Shown piece after piece: positions 1-7,492 of a DNA stretch of 64,000 bases. The notes beneath the pieces are model-generated. The model was given only the letters and a program-made list of their open reading frames with translations, ran no database searches and had not been told where the DNA came from. The position numbers and the translations under genes are program-made. The stretch lies in NCBI RefSeq assembly GCF_012396185.1, contig NZ_JAAXOW010000001.1, positions 434,001 through 498,000 of the forward strand, given 5' to 3'. Each line of letters begins with the position of its first letter. Position 1 is the first letter of the stretch. The stretch comes from Sanguibacter hominis ATCC BAA-789 (GTDB lineage Bacteria; Actinomycetota; Actinomycetes; Actinomycetales; Cellulomonadaceae).

Positions 1-636
1 ATGAGCGATGAGGTCGTCGACGCGGTGCGTCGACGTTTCGACGGTCGCGCCGCGACGTACGACGAGAGCGCGATGCATCGTGACCTTGCCGGCGCGGTCG
101 CAGAGTTCGTCGACGTGCCACCAGGTGCTGCGGTGCTCGACGTCGCGACCGGGACGGGTCTGGTGCTCCGCGCGCTGACGGCGCAGGGTGGTGTGCGCCC
201 CCTCCAGACCGCAGGTGTCGACGTCTCCCCCGGCATGGTCGAGGTTGCTCGCCGACATCTTCCGGACGCGACGCTCGTCGTCGCTGACGCGCGTCGCCTG
301 CCGTTCCCGGACGCGTCCTTCGACCTCGTCACGTGCGTCACAGGTCTGCACCTGATACCGGACACCCCGGTCGTCCTGGCGGAGTGGGCGCGAGTGCTAC
401 GGCGGGGCGGCGTCGCCGTGACCGCGACCTTCGCCGCGTTCGACGCGTCGCGCCACCACCGGGAGCACACGGGCCCCGCTCCTGCCCCCTACCCGCTGCG
501 CCACGACGAGTTCCGCACCTCGGAGGGGCTCGTCGAGGCGGCCGCCCCGCACGGGTTCCGGCTCCGTCGCTCGACGACGTGGTCGGACGGCTTCGACACC
601 CTGCTCGTCGCCGAGCTGGCGCTCACCGAGGCCTGA
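1..636 (+). CDS. class I SAM-dependent methyltransferase
   Basis: A 211-residue cytosolic protein with a Rossmann-type methyltransferase fold. The glycine-rich SAM-binding motif LDVATGTG lies at about residues 46-53. An acidic residue after the next strand (GVDVSPGM) would bind the ribose, and the post-motif region has DASFDLVTCV. The Ubie/COQ5-like pattern does not reveal the methyl acceptor. The ATG is exactly the first base of the window, so the start and ribosome-binding site cannot be checked and the true start could lie upstream. The gene converges on the alpha/beta hydrolase with nine bases between stop codons, so the two are not an operon. Confidence 0.85.
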   Translation: MSDEVVDAVRRRFDGRAATYDESAMHRDLAGAVAEFVDVPPGAAVLDVATGTGLVLRALTAQGGVRPLQTAGVDVSPGMVEVARRHLPDATLVVADARRLPFPDASFDLVTCVTGLHLIPDTPVVLAEWARVLRRGGVAVTATFAAFDASRHHREHTGPAPAPYPLRHDEFRTSEGLVEAAAPHGFRLRRSTTWSDGFDTLLVAELALTEA

Positions 637-645
637 AGCTGCGCG

Positions 646-1347
646 TCAGGACGCGTCGACCGCCTCGACGATCACCGTCGCGAGGTCGTCGGGTCGCGTC
701 ATCTGCGGCCAGTGACCGGTCGGCAGGTCGACGTACTCGACGTCCGTCATGCGGGCGAGCTCCGCGACCATCGGGTGCCCGTGCGCGACCAGGCCTGCGA
801 GAACCTCTCCCGAGAACTCGCAGGCGACGATCGTCGCGGGCACGGCGAACCGACGCTCGTCGCGCAGCACCTGGGGATCCTGCGCGACGCCGCGCGGCTG
901 CGGGATCGCCCGCGCGCGGAACTCGGCGCGCAGACGGTCGTCGAGGTCGACGAGGTCCTCGTCGTCGAACAGCTCCCAGGGCGGGAGCGGCACGTCCCCG
1001 TCGACCACGGGGAGCTGGTCGTTGATCGCCTCGCCGTCGCCCAGCGGGCCTGCGTCCACGTGGATCACGCGCGCGACGGCGTCGGGCCGCGCGTCTGCGG
1101 CAGCGTGCGCGATCGCACTGCCGCCAGAGTGCCCGACGAGCACGACCGGCGCGTCCGCGGCGTCGATCTCCCGGACGACGGCGGCCACGTGGTCCGCGAG
1201 GCCGATGCCGCTGCGGTCCGCGTCGACGGACTCGAGCCCCGGAAGGGTCAGGGGGCGTGCGACGTGCCCGGCGCGCTCGAGCGCCTCGGTGACGACGGAC
1301 CAGGAGCTCGCGTCGAGCCAGAAGCCCGGGATGAGGATGACGTGCAT
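646..1347 (-). CDS. alpha/beta hydrolase
   Basis: A 233-residue alpha/beta-hydrolase-fold protein without a signal peptide, so probably cytosolic. The nucleophile elbow is GHSGG with Ser74. The HWP near residue 212, followed by a TRPDDLA segment, fits the catalytic histidine. The N-terminal LIPGFW supplies the oxyanion-hole region. The family covers esterases, lipases and haloperoxidase-like enzymes, and no substrate can be assigned. It lies 63 bases downstream of the ferredoxin on the same strand, but the hairpin at 1384-1415 separates them. It is therefore probably not a member of the redox operon. Confidence 0.85.
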   Translation of the reverse strand: MHVILIPGFWLDASSWSVVTEALERAGHVARPLTLPGLESVDADRSGIGLADHVAAVVREIDAADAPVVLVGHSGGSAIAHAAADARPDAVARVIHVDAGPLGDGEAINDQLPVVDGDVPLPPWELFDDEDLVDLDDRLRAEFRARAIPQPRGVAQDPQVLRDERRFAVPATIVACEFSGEVLAGLVAHGHPMVAELARMTDVEYVDLPTGHWPQMTRPDDLATVIVEAVDAS

Positions 1348-1383
1348 GGCTCGACGCTATCGCCGTCCACCGGCACGGGCGAG

Positions 1384-1415
1384 GGTGACGAGGCCCGGCA
1401 GCAGGGCCCGTCACC
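1384..1415 (-). terminator. hairpin terminator of the redox operon
   Basis: An inverted repeat of 12 paired bases (1384-1390 plus 1392-1396 against 1404-1415) with one bulged base and a seven-base loop. It overlaps the ferredoxin stop codon. There is no T-run, as is common in high-GC actinobacteria. It marks the likely end of the redox transcription unit. Confidence 0.55.
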
Positions 1416-1602
1416 TCTCCAGGCGCAGCGCGAGCGCCGGGCAGACCGAGGCGGCGCGCCGGGCGTGCCGCACGTCGTCGTCCGGCACGACCGGGTCGAG
1501 GACGGCAGGGAAGCCGTCGGGCTCCATCCGGAGCTGTTCCGGCAGCAGGAGGGCGCAGAAGCCGTGCCCGTCGCACCGCGTCCAGTCGATCTCGAGCCTC
1601 AC
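1411..1602 (-). CDS. small ferredoxin (3Fe-4S type)
   Basis: A 63-residue soluble electron carrier. Cluster-binding residues are visible as CDGHGFC (Cys10 and Cys16, with His13 where a 4Fe-4S protein has a cysteine) and CP at Cys54. This is the pattern of single-cluster 3Fe-4S ferredoxins often paired with P450s. Its ATG overlaps the stop of the upstream NuoF-like gene by four bases, which indicates translational coupling. The position suggests that it passes electrons to or from the NuoF-like flavoprotein. That partnership is inferred from context. Confidence 0.9.
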   Translation of the reverse strand: MRLEIDWTRCDGHGFCALLLPEQLRMEPDGFPAVLDPVVPDDDVRHARRAASVCPALALRLER

Positions 1603-2834
1603 CGGACGTCGCCACCCAGGGGCAGCACACCGAGGTAGGGGCGGCCGCAGCCGCCGCGGGCGTGCGCCGCGATCTCGTCGGGCATCGCGGCGAGCGCGCT
1701 GGAGACGAACGCGGCGGTGCCGTCAGGGTGGGCGCACGCGCCGCGACCGACCAGCGCGTGCAGGCGGGTCGCGACGTCGGGCGCCGGCCAGCCGTCGAGC
1801 AGCGCGGCGACGTCTCGCGCGACCGCGGCGGTGCCGAACAGGCACGGACCGCACTGCCCGGCGGACTGGGCGGCCAGCCAGCCGCTCACCGCGACGACCT
1901 CGGCGAGCGGGCACCCGGAGACCGGGATGCGGGCGACGACACCCGCGTTGAGCGGCACCCCCGCCGCGCGCAGCGCCGGCCTCGAGACGCTCAGCCCGTG
2001 CGCGGCCCGCACCCAGGTGCCGTGATAGCCACCGACCAGGACCGGACCGCCCTCCCCGGGCAGGAGAGCGTCGAGCGGGAGGCCGGTCGGCACCTCGACG
2101 ACACCCGGGTGGGGGACGTCGCCGAGCAGCGTGAGCAGGCTCGTACCAGGTTCTGCGGGATCGCCCACCCCCGCGTACCCGCGCGGCCCCGTCGACACGA
2201 GCAGCGCGAGCTGGGCGAAGGTCTCGACGTTGCTGGCGAACGTCGGCGCCCCGTTCAGGCCGCGCTCCGACGCGTGCACCCGCCGGCCGGAGGGAACGGC
2301 GGCCCGGCCCGCCAGCCCGTTGAGGACTGCGCGGACCTCTCCCGCCACGAACCGGCCCGGCTGGACGACGACGGCCACGCGTTCGCGGTGGGGCTCGCTC
2401 GCGAGCCGCTCGCCGAGCGCCCGGACGAGGGAGTCGTGCGCGGAGCGGTCGTGGACCGCGATCGTGACCTGCCGCGTGCCCAGCGCACGGGCGACGAGGA
2501 GCGCACCGTCCAGGACCAGGTGCGGCGCGAGCGTCATCAGCGTGCGGTCCTTGAGGCTTGCAGGCTCGCTCTCGGAGCCGTTCACCACGACCTCGACGGA
2601 CGGGCCGGGAGACACGGCGAGCAGCTTGGTCGCGACCGGGAACGCCGCACCGCCGCGCCCGAGGAGGCGTACCGCAGCCGCGTCGTCCGCGAGCGCCCGC
2701 TGGCTGCGGTAGCCGGGCTGGGGGTGATGCCGCCGGTGGGTCGGGAGGTCGGCGCGCGCACCGCCTGCCACTCCGGCGAGCAGCCGCGAGGACCCGTAGG
2801 CCGTCGGCGCGGCCGGGGCGTCGAGCACCGTCAT
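1599..2834 (-). CDS. NuoF/51-kDa-like flavo-iron-sulfur protein
   Basis: A 411-residue protein related to complex I subunit NuoF and to RnfC-type proteins. The FMN-binding glycine motif LLGRGGAAFP is near residue 50, followed by VVNGSESEPASLKDR, which corresponds to the NuoF nucleotide/FMN site. The C-terminal iron-sulfur region reads SAGQCGPC, then GACAHPDG. NuoF normally has SCGxCxPC, so the first cysteine is alanine here and three canonical ligands remain. The ATG at 2834 follows the upstream membrane gene with a four-base overlap and gives a normal family N-terminus. The likely role is electron transfer between a nicotinamide or ferredoxin pool and the membrane protein encoded just upstream. 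Confidence 0.85.
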   Translation of the reverse strand: MTVLDAPAAPTAYGSSRLLAGVAGGARADLPTHRRHHPQPGYRSQRALADDAAAVRLLGRGGAAFPVATKLLAVSPGPSVEVVVNGSESEPASLKDRTLMTLAPHLVLDGALLVARALGTRQVTIAVHDRSAHDSLVRALGERLASEPHRERVAVVVQPGRFVAGEVRAVLNGLAGRAAVPSGRRVHASERGLNGAPTFASNVETFAQLALLVSTGPRGYAGVGDPAEPGTSLLTLLGDVPHPGVVEVPTGLPLDALLPGEGGPVLVGGYHGTWVRAAHGLSVSRPALRAAGVPLNAGVVARIPVSGCPLAEVVAVSGWLAAQSAGQCGPCLFGTAAVARDVAALLDGWPAPDVATRLHALVGRGACAHPDGTAAFVSSALAAMPDEIAAHARGGCGRPYLGVLPLGGDVR

Positions 2835-3412
2835 GATGACCTCCGTTCGGCGAGCACACCCGCGACATGCTGCTGCTCGGCGCCGAGGCGCCACCAGACG
2901 GCGCTCATGACAGCGACTGCCGACCCCGCGTAGAGCAGCCAGGCCCAGGGGGCCTCGGTGTCCGTGCCCGCGAGGACGCCGTGCGCCATCACGAGCGGCC
3001 AGGCGACGTACGCGAGCAGGTGGACCGGCCGCCACCACCGCGGGGTGCGGGCCGAGCCGGCCAGGCGTCCGCGGAGCGCGCCGGTCAGCGCGACCGCCGC
3101 GAAGCAGTAGGTGGCGAGGGTGCCGAGCCCGAGGGCGACGCCGCGGTAGCCGGCGGTGAACGCCACGAGCGCTCCCGGCACGGTGAGCGCGACGTGGCTG
3201 TCCAGCACGAGCAGGACGGCGTGGAGCCCGAGCAGCGCCAGGGTCACCACCGCGGCCGAGCGGTGCGCGAGCTGGAGGAGCAGGCGGGTCTCGGCACGAC
3301 GGGCGCGGGTCACAGGCGTGGAACCGGACGCGACCGCACCCAGGCTCACCGCGGCGGTCGCACCCAGGAGCGCCATGAAGCCTGCAGCGCGGGCCAGGAA
3401 CCAGAGCGTCAT
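2831..3412 (-). CDS. ferric-reductase-like heme membrane protein
   Basis: A 193-residue integral membrane protein with about five or six hydrophobic helices. Four histidines are placed as two pairs, His50/His64 and His131/His144. This 13-14 residue spacing is the bis-heme signature of ferric-reductase/NOX-type transmembrane domains. There is no FAD or NAD domain, so the NuoF-like protein encoded next may supply the flavin. Its ends overlap both neighbours by four bases (ATGA), and the start is fixed by that overlap. It probably carries electrons across the membrane; the acceptor is unknown. Confidence 0.85.
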   Translation of the reverse strand: MTLWFLARAAGFMALLGATAAVSLGAVASGSTPVTRARRAETRLLLQLAHRSAAVVTLALLGLHAVLLVLDSHVALTVPGALVAFTAGYRGVALGLGTLATYCFAAVALTGALRGRLAGSARTPRWWRPVHLLAYVAWPLVMAHGVLAGTDTEAPWAWLLYAGSAVAVMSAVWWRLGAEQQHVAGVLAERRSS

Positions 3413-4320
3413 GCTGCACGCTCCTGCGTCGGCCAGGGCCCCACGTGGCGGACGGCGCCGTCGTCGCCGACCAGGCGGGCGGCGACGCCGGCCGGCTCGA
3501 GCCGGGCCGCGGCCTGCGCACCCCAGACCAGGGCAGCGGTGCTGAACGTGTTGGCCTCGCGGCACGACGGAGCCCAGACGGTGGCCGAGCGGACCGGGCC
3601 CGAGGTGGGCGCGCCGGTTCGCGGGTCGATGACATGGTGCGCGGTCCGGCCAGCGGCTCGCCACGCCCTGGCGAGAGTCGACGAGGTCGCGAGCCCGCCA
3701 TGGGTCAGACCGACCACCTCCCCCGGACCGCCGGCGGTCTCCGCGACCCGGACGGACCACGGCTCGTCCACGTGCCCGGCTGCGGCGACGTCGCCGCCGA
3801 TCTCGACCAGCACAGGCTGACGGAAGCGCGCGGCAACCCGGCGGGCGCCCTCGTCGGCCGTCCACGCCTTCGCGGTCGCACCGAGGTCGAGCCGCAGGCC
3901 GCGGGGCACACCGACGCGGCCGAGGTCGTGGTCCACGACGACCTGTCGCCAGTCCGGGTGCAGCCCGTCGACTACGGTGGCCACGCGCTCGCCCGGGTCG
4001 GCGCGCACGGCCTGGACGTCCGCGTCGTAACCCCAGGCGGTGACACGGTGGCCGACGGTGGGGTCGACCGCTCCTTCGGTCTGGGCTGCCGCCGCGAGCG
4101 CGGTCTCGACGAGCTCGAGCGTGAGCGGGCTGACCGCCAGCAGGCTCGGTGCGGCGTCGTTGACGCGTTCCAGCTCGGAGTCTGCGCGGAACCGGCTCAC
4201 CGCGCGCTCGACGTCGGCCATCAGGGTGGCGACGAGCGCCGCAGCGTCGTCCGCGACGTCTGCCCGGCCCACGACGACCCGGACCGTGCACGACCAGTCC
4301 TGCCACGTCCTCGCGGTCAT
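3409..4320 (-). CDS. apbE: FAD:protein FMN transferase (ApbE family)
   Basis: A 303-residue ApbE-family enzyme that attaches FMN from FAD to a threonine or serine of a target protein. Family motifs are visible: RLDLGATAKAW in the middle (flavin/Mg region), then HHVIDPRTGAPTSGP and the following ATVWAPS segment. No signal peptide or lipobox is visible, although many ApbE proteins are exported. No neighbour carries the usual FMN-binding domain or a clear S/T-G-A-T acceptor motif, so the substrate is an open question. The gene is translationally coupled on both sides by four-base overlaps. Confidence 0.9.
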   Translation of the reverse strand: MTARTWQDWSCTVRVVVGRADVADDAAALVATLMADVERAVSRFRADSELERVNDAAPSLLAVSPLTLELVETALAAAAQTEGAVDPTVGHRVTAWGYDADVQAVRADPGERVATVVDGLHPDWRQVVVDHDLGRVGVPRGLRLDLGATAKAWTADEGARRVAARFRQPVLVEIGGDVAAAGHVDEPWSVRVAETAGGPGEVVGLTHGGLATSSTLARAWRAAGRTAHHVIDPRTGAPTSGPVRSATVWAPSCREANTFSTAALVWGAQAAARLEPAGVAARLVGDDGAVRHVGPWPTQERAA

Positions 4321-4649
4321 GACGCGTTCGTCCCGGCCTGCGGCGCCTTGGGCGCCGGTGCGGGCTCGACGACGGTCGGCCGGCGGGGCGACGGCGCTGG
4401 CTCGGCGTCGTCGGACTCGCTCGAGCGGGTCGACGGTGCTGGCACGACGCCGACCGCCCCGTCCTGGTCGCTCGTGCCGGGCTGCCCGACGAGGTCCGCG
4501 GTGCCGCTGCTCGGGGTGGCGCCGACGGGGGGTGTCGCGTCGGACGCCACCGCGGTGAGCGCGACGGTTCCGCTCGCCGCGGCGACGACGATGCCGACGG
4601 TCACGGCGCGAGCCTGCCCGAGGAGCCTGCTGCGTGAGGTTGCCTTCAT
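4317..4649 (-). CDS. small exported or anchored Pro/Ala-rich protein
   Basis: A 110-residue protein that I do not recognise. Residues 1-12 are basic (KATSRSR), residues 15-35 form a hydrophobic Ala/Val segment, and the rest is low-complexity, rich in Pro, Ser, Thr, Ala and Asp. This looks like a signal peptide or N-terminal anchor followed by a disordered extracytoplasmic tail. There is no lipobox and there are no cysteines. It is the first gene after the second promoter (4674-4713) and overlaps apbE by four bases. Related actinobacterial loci often have an FMN-binding protein in this position, but no such domain is visible here. Confidence 0.75.
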   Translation of the reverse strand: MKATSRSRLLGQARAVTVGIVVAAASGTVALTAVASDATPPVGATPSSGTADLVGQPGTSDQDGAVGVVPAPSTRSSESDDAEPAPSPRRPTVVEPAPAPKAPQAGTNAS

Positions 4650-4673
4650 GGGACCACCGTCGCCCGCGGCCGT

Positions 4674-4713
4674 TCAGGCCAGCCCGAACGGGCGGTCAAA
4701 TCGACGTCAAATC
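4674..4713 (-). promoter_or_regulatory. tandem TTGAC-type repeats: promoter of the redox genes
   Basis: Read on the minus strand, TTTGAC occurs at 4706-4711 and again at 4695-4700, exactly 11 bases apart. A third, weaker element GTTCGGGC follows at 4682-4689 in the same phase. CCTGA (4674-4678) then stands in the same register as in the promoter at 7311-7351. The 11-bp direct-repeat spacing is typical of OmpR/PhoB-family binding sites. The second copy could serve as a -35 with 17 bases to a poor -10 (TGAACG), as expected for an activator-dependent promoter. Confidence 0.7.
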
Positions 4714-4728
4714 GGCCGGTGCGTCACC

Positions 4729-6084
4729 TCAGGGTCGCCCGAGCAGGAGGCGCACGACCTGCCAGCCGTCCTCGGCCACGATCTCCATCCGCCCGCCGCT
4801 GACCTCGGCGCACGTCCGCGCGATGTCGAGACCCAGCCCGGTCGACCCGCGATCGCTGCGGCCGCGGCGGGACGCGCCGGACGGGATGCCGGGGCCCTGG
4901 TCGCGGATCTCGAGACGGACCAGCCCGGGCGCCCCTGGGGCGGGGTCTTCCAGGCGCACCGAGAGCGCGACACCCTCCGGCGTGTGCGCGATGCAGTTCT
5001 CGAGCAGGGCGTCGACCGCAGCCCGGAGGTCGTCGCCCGCGCACCTCACCTCGACCGGGGCGTCCGGCACCTCGAGCGTGACGGCACGGTCCTGGTCCTC
5101 GGCCAGCGGCCGCCAGAAGTCGACGCCCTCGCGGAGCACCTGCGCCGCGTCGCACTGCGGTCGCACGCCTTCGCGCTCCGTCCGGCGGGCTGCACGGATC
5201 ACCGAGGTGAGCGTCCGTTCGAGGTGCTCGAGGTGGGCTTCGAGCTCCTCGGTCCGCTCCGACGGCGGCAGGCCTTCGACGTCGAGCCGCACCGCGGTCA
5301 GCGGCGTGCGCAGCCGGTGGGAGAGGTCTGCCACGGTCTCGCGCTCGCCGGCGAGGAGCTCGCCGATCCGGCCCGCCAGGCGGTTGAGCGCTGCCGAGAC
5401 GCGCTGCACCTCGGACGCGCCGCCGTCCTCGGGTGCGCGGGCCGAGAGGTCACCCTCGCTGAGCCGGTCGGCGACGGCGGCGGTCTCGTCGAGCTCGCGC
5501 ACGAGGCGGCGGGTGACGATCTCGGCTGCGCCGGCAGCGAGGAGGACGAGCAGGAGCGCCGCGGCCCCGAGGGCGACGAGCCGCTCGGCGACCTGCGTCC
5601 GGGCCCGGTCGAAGCTGGCGTAGGCGACGACCGCCGCGGGCCCGTCGGCTGTCGTGGTCCACACGCTGACGAGCTGACCGCCAGCGACGTCGTGGACCTC
5701 CGGTTCCGAGACAGGCAGAAGACCGTCGTTGTCGCCCCGCTCGTCGCCGTCGTCGTCCTCGCCCCGCGCATGAGGCCGGTTGAGGTCGTCCGGCGCGGCG
5801 GCGGGCAGGTCGGCGCCGATCAGGCGGCCGTCCGGGAGCACCACGGTGACCTCGGCGCGGTCGGCGCGGGCGTTGAGCCGTTCGACGTACGCGGTCAGCA
5901 CCCCCTCTCCCGGCGGGCCGGTGCTGACGTAGTCGGCGACGCCGCGCGCGACCTCGGCGGCGGCCTCACGGCTGTCCTCGGTCGCGGAGCGGTCGAGCAG
6001 CACCCACAGCGGGACCGCGAGGAGCAGCATTACGCTGACCGTCGAGACGACGACCAGCGCGAGGATCCGCCGCCGCAGGCTCAC
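4729..6084 (-). CDS. sensor histidine kinase
   Basis: A 451-residue membrane histidine kinase. Membrane helices are at about residues 8-30 and 168-190, flanking an extracytoplasmic sensor region of about 135 residues. That loop holds an acidic run at about 109-120 (GEDDDGDERGDND), reminiscent of cation-sensing patches. A HAMP-like segment follows, then the phospho-acceptor H-box ADLSHRLRTPL with His256. The ATPase domain has ENCIAHTPEG (N box), DQGPGIP and GSTGLGLD. It lies seven bases downstream of the response regulator and forms a two-component pair with it. The signal is unknown; envelope redox state or a metal ion are reasonable guesses from context. Confidence 0.93.
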   Translation of the reverse strand: MSLRRRILALVVVSTVSVMLLLAVPLWVLLDRSATEDSREAAAEVARGVADYVSTGPPGEGVLTAYVERLNARADRAEVTVVLPDGRLIGADLPAAAPDDLNRPHARGEDDDGDERGDNDGLLPVSEPEVHDVAGGQLVSVWTTTADGPAAVVAYASFDRARTQVAERLVALGAAALLLVLLAAGAAEIVTRRLVRELDETAAVADRLSEGDLSARAPEDGGASEVQRVSAALNRLAGRIGELLAGERETVADLSHRLRTPLTAVRLDVEGLPPSERTEELEAHLEHLERTLTSVIRAARRTEREGVRPQCDAAQVLREGVDFWRPLAEDQDRAVTLEVPDAPVEVRCAGDDLRAAVDALLENCIAHTPEGVALSVRLEDPAPGAPGLVRLEIRDQGPGIPSGASRRGRSDRGSTGLGLDIARTCAEVSGGRMEIVAEDGWQVVRLLLGRP

Positions 6085-6091
6085 GGGCGCC

Positions 6092-6781
6092 TCACGACGC
6101 CGACGGGGCGACGAGCTTGACGCCCACGCCGCGGACGCTGACGAGGTACCGCGGCTCGGCCGCCGTCTCGCCGAGCTTGCGGCGCAACCACGAGAGGTGG
6201 ACGTCGACCGTGCGGTCGGCGCCGCCCCACGGCATCTGCCACACCTCGGCGAGGAGCTGTCGCTTGGTCACGACCTCTCCCGCTCGCGAGGCGAGGGCAA
6301 GCAGCAGGTCGAACTCCTTGCGGTTGAGCGCGAGCTCGCGCCCGTCGAGCACTGCGACGCGGGAGACCGGGTCCACGACGAGGTCGCCGACGACGACGCG
6401 GGGGTCCTCGTGCTCGGGAGGTGAGGTGCGCCGCAGCACGGCGCGCACGCGCGCCATGACCTGTGCCGCGGAGAACGGTTTGATCAGGTAGTCGTCGGCG
6501 CCGGCGTCGAGCAGCCGCACGATCTCCCGCTCGTCGTCGCGGGCGGTCGCGACGACGACCGGGAGGGTGCTGCTCGCCCGGATCAGCGCGAGCACGTCGG
6601 CGCCGTCCAGGTCTGGCAGGCCGAGGTCGAGGACGACGGCGTCGGGCCGCTCGGCGCCGACCGCCTTGATCGCCTCGACCGCGGTCGCCACGGGCACCAC
6701 CGTGGCGCCCTGCTCCCCGAGGCCGCGCGCGAGGGCGCGTCGGACCTCGGGGTCGTCCTCGACGACCAGGATGCGCACCAT
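6092..6781 (-). CDS. OmpR/PhoB-family response regulator
   Basis: A 229-residue regulator. The receiver domain (about 1-118) has the acidic pair at residues 9-10, phospho-acceptor Asp52 in VVLDLGLPD and Lys101 in YLIKPF. The C-terminal winged helix (about 130-225) has NRKEFDLLLALAS and ends with RYLVSVRGVGVKL. The ATG at 6781 is preferred because the MVRILVVEDD it starts is the normal receiver N-terminus, although the frame stays open upstream. It sits 10 bases downstream of the DUF2231 gene and seven upstream of the kinase. The 11-bp repeats at both promoters of this locus are the expected type of binding site. Confidence 0.94.
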   Translation of the reverse strand: MVRILVVEDDPEVRRALARGLGEQGATVVPVATAVEAIKAVGAERPDAVVLDLGLPDLDGADVLALIRASSTLPVVVATARDDEREIVRLLDAGADDYLIKPFSAAQVMARVRAVLRRTSPPEHEDPRVVVGDLVVDPVSRVAVLDGRELALNRKEFDLLLALASRAGEVVTKRQLLAEVWQMPWGGADRTVDVHLSWLRRKLGETAAEPRYLVSVRGVGVKLVAPSAS

Positions 6782-6791
6782 GCCGGTCACG

Positions 6792-7268
6792 CTACTCCGC
6801 CGAGCCTGACGCGCTCCCGACGTCCGACCAGGCGGCCGCGGCCCCGCTGTGACCGATGCGGGCGACCTGGACACCCGTCGCGGCTGCGGCGACGATGGCG
6901 AGCCCGCCGACGACGGCCACGAGGGTACGTGCTCGGTCCTGCGGCTGACGCCGTCCGAGCCACCAGAACGCCGCAGCGAGCACGAACAGCGCCACGGTCA
7001 TCGGGATGAGCTGGTCCCCGAGCTCCGCGTGGCGCTCGAGCAGGGCCGTCTCGGCGACGGAGCGCTCCAGGTTCTCGCCGCTCTCCGTCGAGAGGGGCGT
7101 CAGGACGAGCGCGACGAGGCTCAGCAGCGCGGGGAGGGGTCCCGCCCACCGGCGGAACCGTGGCACGAGGACGGCGAGCACGACCGTCACGACGGCGAGC
7201 GGTACGAGCACGGTGGTCGCGTGGACGATGAGCGGGTGAAGCGGCAGCCCGAAGACGGTGGAGGGCAT
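6792..7268 (-). CDS. DUF2231 membrane protein
   Basis: A 158-residue membrane protein with four probable helices. The N-terminal GLPLHPLIVH is characteristic of DUF2231, with conserved His11 and His16 that could bind heme or metal; the biochemical role is not established. A polar central stretch (STESGENLERSVAETALLERHAELGD) lies between helices. It is the first gene of the two-component transcription unit, 10 bases ahead of the regulator, so it probably works with the sensor or the redox proteins. The ATG at 7268 follows an AAAGGA ribosome-binding site. Confidence 0.85.
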   Translation of the reverse strand: MPSTVFGLPLHPLIVHATTVLVPLAVVTVVLAVLVPRFRRWAGPLPALLSLVALVLTPLSTESGENLERSVAETALLERHAELGDQLIPMTVALFVLAAAFWWLGRRQPQDRARTLVAVVGGLAIVAAAATGVQVARIGHSGAAAAWSDVGSASGSAE

Positions 7269-7310
7269 GGGCGTCCTTTCGACGTTGGTGCCACCACCGT
7301 GACGGGCCGC

Positions 7311-7351
7311 GGCTCAGGGCGGCCCCAACGCAACGTCAAAGGAACCTCAAG
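7311..7351 (-). promoter_or_regulatory. tandem TTGAC-type repeats: promoter of the DUF2231-regulator-kinase unit
   Basis: On the minus strand three phased elements occur every 11 bases: TTGAGG (7345-7350), TTTGACG (7334-7340) and GTTGGGGC (7322-7329). CCTGA follows at 7314-7318. Aligned with 4674-4713, the order and spacing are the same: TTGA, TTTGAC, GTT(G/C)GGGC, CCTGA. This points to one regulator for both promoters, most simply the OmpR-type protein encoded in this unit. Confidence 0.7.
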
Positions 7352-7437
7352 CTTGTCGCGGCGGTCCCCACGTCGGTCCCGGTCCGGCGGGCGCCGCTCG
7401 GGCCGACGGCCGCGAGAACGGGCCTGGTACGCGAAAC

Positions 7438-7471
7438 GACCGTGGCCCCCACGTCTGTGAGGGCCACGGTC
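7438..7471 (-). terminator. hairpin terminator downstream of tRNA-fMet copy 1
   Basis: A perfect 11-bp inverted repeat (7438-7448 with 7461-7471) and a 12-base loop, placed 23 bases beyond the 3' end of the minus-strand tRNA. Confidence 0.65.
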
Positions 7472-7492
7472 GAGAGTCTGTCGACTCGATCT

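Noticed and set aside
2831-3412. SGSTPVT (residues 29-35 of the heme membrane protein) as an ApbE flavinylation site
   Set aside because: The expected S/T-G-A-T with a preceding acidic residue is not met, and the following RARR suggests a cytoplasmic loop.
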